Positions 20,766 through 22,691 of a stretch of 22,691 bases of DNA are shown here, one piece after another. Position 1 is the first letter of the stretch. Each line of letters opens with the position of its first letter. The notes under the pieces are model-generated. The model was given only the letters and a program-made list of their open reading frames with translations, was not told the DNA's origin and did no database searches. This stretch comes from Gamarada debralockiae (Eukaryota; Ascomycota; Leotiomycetes; Helotiales; Hyphodiscaceae), in NCBI GenBank assembly GCA_002803225.1, contig NXFV01001891.1, positions 1-22,691 on the forward strand, given 5' to 3'. Made by a program: the position numbers and the translations under genes.

Positions 20766-22109
20766 TCACAACAACCGTTCCTTAAGACTTTCCAAACAAG
20801 CCTTCGTCCCCACCAACTCCCCCTCAATCCCCAAATCCTTCCCACTCAAGGGATCATTGTCAAAAGCCCACCTGGGATTCTCCTCAAACGCCTTCAAATT
20901 CGCCCACAATTCCTCTCCGGGCTCACCAAAAGCCTTACACCAATCATCCTTGTCAACTTGCAAGAACGCAGCTTTCTTCCCCGTAGCCTGCATCCAGTAA
21001 TCCATCATCTCATCATGAGTAATCGTGTCCGTTACGACCGCTGCATACTTCCCCAGCGTTTTCTGAGGCTGGGACAAGATGGCTTTGACGAAGACGCCGG
21101 GGTTGACTGTGGTGTCGCCTGCGGAGGGGATGACAGCTTTGCGAGAGATGGGAGCTAGCCAGAAATAGGTCCCGTAGGAGAATGGAGTGGAAAAAAGCTT
21201 AGTGAAAGGCAAGTTGGCCAGGTTGTTTGCGTAGTACCTTTTCGAAATCTCAAAAGTCAGCGTGTATTTTGAAAAGGGAAGTGAAAGGGAGCCGAGAGGG
21301 GTTTCAAAGATTTGAAGATAGCTTTACTCAAAATGTATGCCTTTCAGAATAAAATTTGAGAGTAGTGTCTGTAAAATGACACTAATAGGAAACAAATTCA
21401 AATTACTCGGAAATACACTCACCCAACATAGAGGAAAGTGGTTTTAGCGGCCAGTTTGGGGTATTCTTTTTTGATTGTCACATCGACCTGGGCTTTGGGG
21501 TCGAAGTGTTGGACTACGGTGCGCTTGGCTTGCTGGGAGGTGTCAACATAGATTCTCAAATAGATAAGATACCACATATCAGTATCTCAATGAGGGATAT
21601 GAAGAGGAGTCATCACGCTGAAAGTGCGTGACTATACTAACCAAGAAACTATCTCGAAAGTACTTACGCCTTCAGCATTGCCAGGGAGCGTACTCCAGAT
21701 GAAGTGTTTCAAGCCAGGGAGTTTATCCGCGATCTTGACAACAGTAAGAGCTTGAGCTGCCTCAGCTTGGCCAGCCTGTACCGCCGTCTTGCCTGAGAAG
21801 AGATGTTCCCAGAAGTTGGTGACGAGGAATATAGCTTCGACGCCCTATGAATAGTATCAGTGTTGCTGCAAATTTTGACAGGAGCTGAAGATGATAGTGT
21901 TAACGTGCCTCGTAAGCTTTGACCAGAGAAGCTTCATCGTCGAGGTTCGCAGTCACCACTTCAACGCCAGCATCACTGAGAGATTTGGCCGCATCTCCGG
22001 CGGCGTTACGGGTTATAGCGCGAACTTTCCATTCGGATTTCAGAAGGGCTTTTACCACAGATCCTCCTTGCATGCCGGTTGCGCCATGAACTGCAATGAT
22101 TTTGGCCAT
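20766..22109 (-). CDS. NmrA-like NAD(P)-binding Rossmann protein
   Basis: Atypical short-chain dehydrogenase family. Members bind NAD(P) and serve as redox-sensing regulators or as reductases; which applies here is unknown. Exons on the minus strand are 22109-21909, 21844-21668, 21532-21423 and 21237-20766, giving 319 aa, normal for the family. The dinucleotide-binding motif is GATGMQG (residues 9-15). Conserved features follow: AITRN, ANLDDEASLVKAYE|GVEAIF, VTNFWEH, KHFIWSTLPG, TTFLYVGYYANN and DTTVNPGVFVKAIL. Intron 1 (64 nt) must begin at GC (GAG|GCACGT) to give the family sequence AYEGVEAIF; the nearby GT is out of frame. Introns 2 (135 nt, GTAAGT...TCCCAG) and 3 (185 nt, GTGAGT...CTGAC...AAAAG) are long for this locus. 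The exon 3 acceptor is the least certain junction, because the sequence between WSTLPG and HFD varies in the family. A TATA-like element lies about 125 bp upstream. Confidence 0.88.
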
Positions 22110-22691
22110 AGTCGATGGTGGTGATGTGGGATTGAGGAAGACTGGTGTTGAGCTGCGGGGTATCTGTGTATCAGAGAGGAGAGCGAATAGCTTTTGAATT
22201 GAGAAAGTGGATTAATGTGGGAGCTCTGGCCAATATATACTGACCTGTACTGTGCTTTGCTTACTAAAGAGGTGCGGGGTTTATTGTTACGTATCCTGTA
22301 TGTCAATGTTTGCATCCAGCAGGCCAACCTTATAACGACGGACGTGGCTTGGAAATTATTCCACAGCAGACTCCGTAAATGCGGAGAAGTGGAAATAGAC
22401 CTAGATGGCCTTACATTTCAATACGTCATAATGCCCTGCAAAAATTATCCACGACCCTGAGCCCTTAAACTTGCAGTCAATTTGTCTGAACATACAGAGC
22501 TCTCCAGAGGAGAAAATAATGGCCGAAATTTGCGCGTGCCAAAATACATACTTCAGCAAATAACAAAACTTCCACAAAACTTGATTAAATTTACTGAAAC
22601 TTGATTTTAAAGCTCTAAAGAAGTCATAATATCTTTCGACTAATTTTTGGAAATTTTGATTAAGGGTTTGTAATTGTTCTTTGAGCCTGAA
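22110..22691. other. promoter of NmrA-like gene and AT-rich flank
   Basis: The first 150 bases are the upstream region of the NmrA-like gene. From about 22480 the sequence becomes AT-rich, with no coding signal. The window ends without entering another recognisable gene. Confidence 0.45.
22232..22238 (-). promoter_or_regulatory. TATA-like element of the NmrA-like gene
   Basis: TATATAT on the minus strand lies about 123 bases upstream of the ATG at 22109. It is the only TATA-like match in the proximal promoter. Confidence 0.4.

Noticed and set aside
20685..21158. 157-codon plus-strand open frame
   Set aside because: It is the antisense shadow of the last exon of the NmrA-like gene, which has clear family motifs.
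2291..22109. A secondary-metabolite cluster made of hydrolase, PAP2, MFS and NmrA-like genes
   Set aside because: No backbone synthase, P450 or pathway regulator is present. Housekeeping FGAM synthase and PQ-loop genes lie between, and two members are relics or far apart.

Overview
The window looks like nuclear DNA of a filamentous ascomycete. Genes are monocistronic and lie on both strands. Most introns are about 46-140 nt, with GTRNGT-type donors and CTAAC/CTGAC-like branch sites. Products are typical of fungi: a fused single-chain FGAM synthase, a 14-helix-type MFS transporter, an NmrA-like dehydrogenase, a PQ-loop membrane protein and a soluble epoxide hydrolase. Protein resemblance suggests Leotiomycetes, but that is an impression and not a test.

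Left part (1-4508): an AT-variable, gene-poor stretch, then a three-exon gene for a 108-residue single-pass membrane protein (1529-2047, +). Next is a soluble epoxide hydrolase on the minus strand (2291-3529). A 215-bp element with 29-bp perfect terminal inverted repeats and an ATT target duplication (3633-3847) sits about 100 bp upstream of the hydrolase start.

Decayed middle (4509-8516): a broken PAP2-type lipid phosphatase (4509-5389, +) with two frame changes, loss of the catalytic histidine and no C-terminal third. It abuts a field of degenerate minus-strand coding fragments (about 5250-7028). Then come a promoter-like region with three TGASTCA sites, and a small cysteine-rich secreted-protein gene (8076-8516, +) whose signal peptide is separated from the mature part by one in-frame TAG.

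After 1.8 kb without recognisable genes comes the conserved core. A PQ-loop membrane protein (10291-11321, -) is transcribed divergently from the purine-biosynthesis enzyme FGAM synthase (11702-15973, +), sharing a 380-bp intergenic region. An MFS transporter follows (17273-19294, +). Next are a 12-bp minisatellite (19783-19901) and an NmrA-like NAD(P)-binding protein (20766-22109, -), whose first intron appears to be GC-AG.

The genes do not form an obvious pathway. There is no PKS, NRPS, terpene synthase or P450, so the hydrolase, transporter and NmrA-like protein are not good evidence for a biosynthetic cluster. No wholly new system was found. The most informative observations are the MITE-like element in the hydrolase promoter, the TAG-interrupted secreted protein, the decaying PAP2 region, the GC-AG intron and the small spliced membrane-protein gene.
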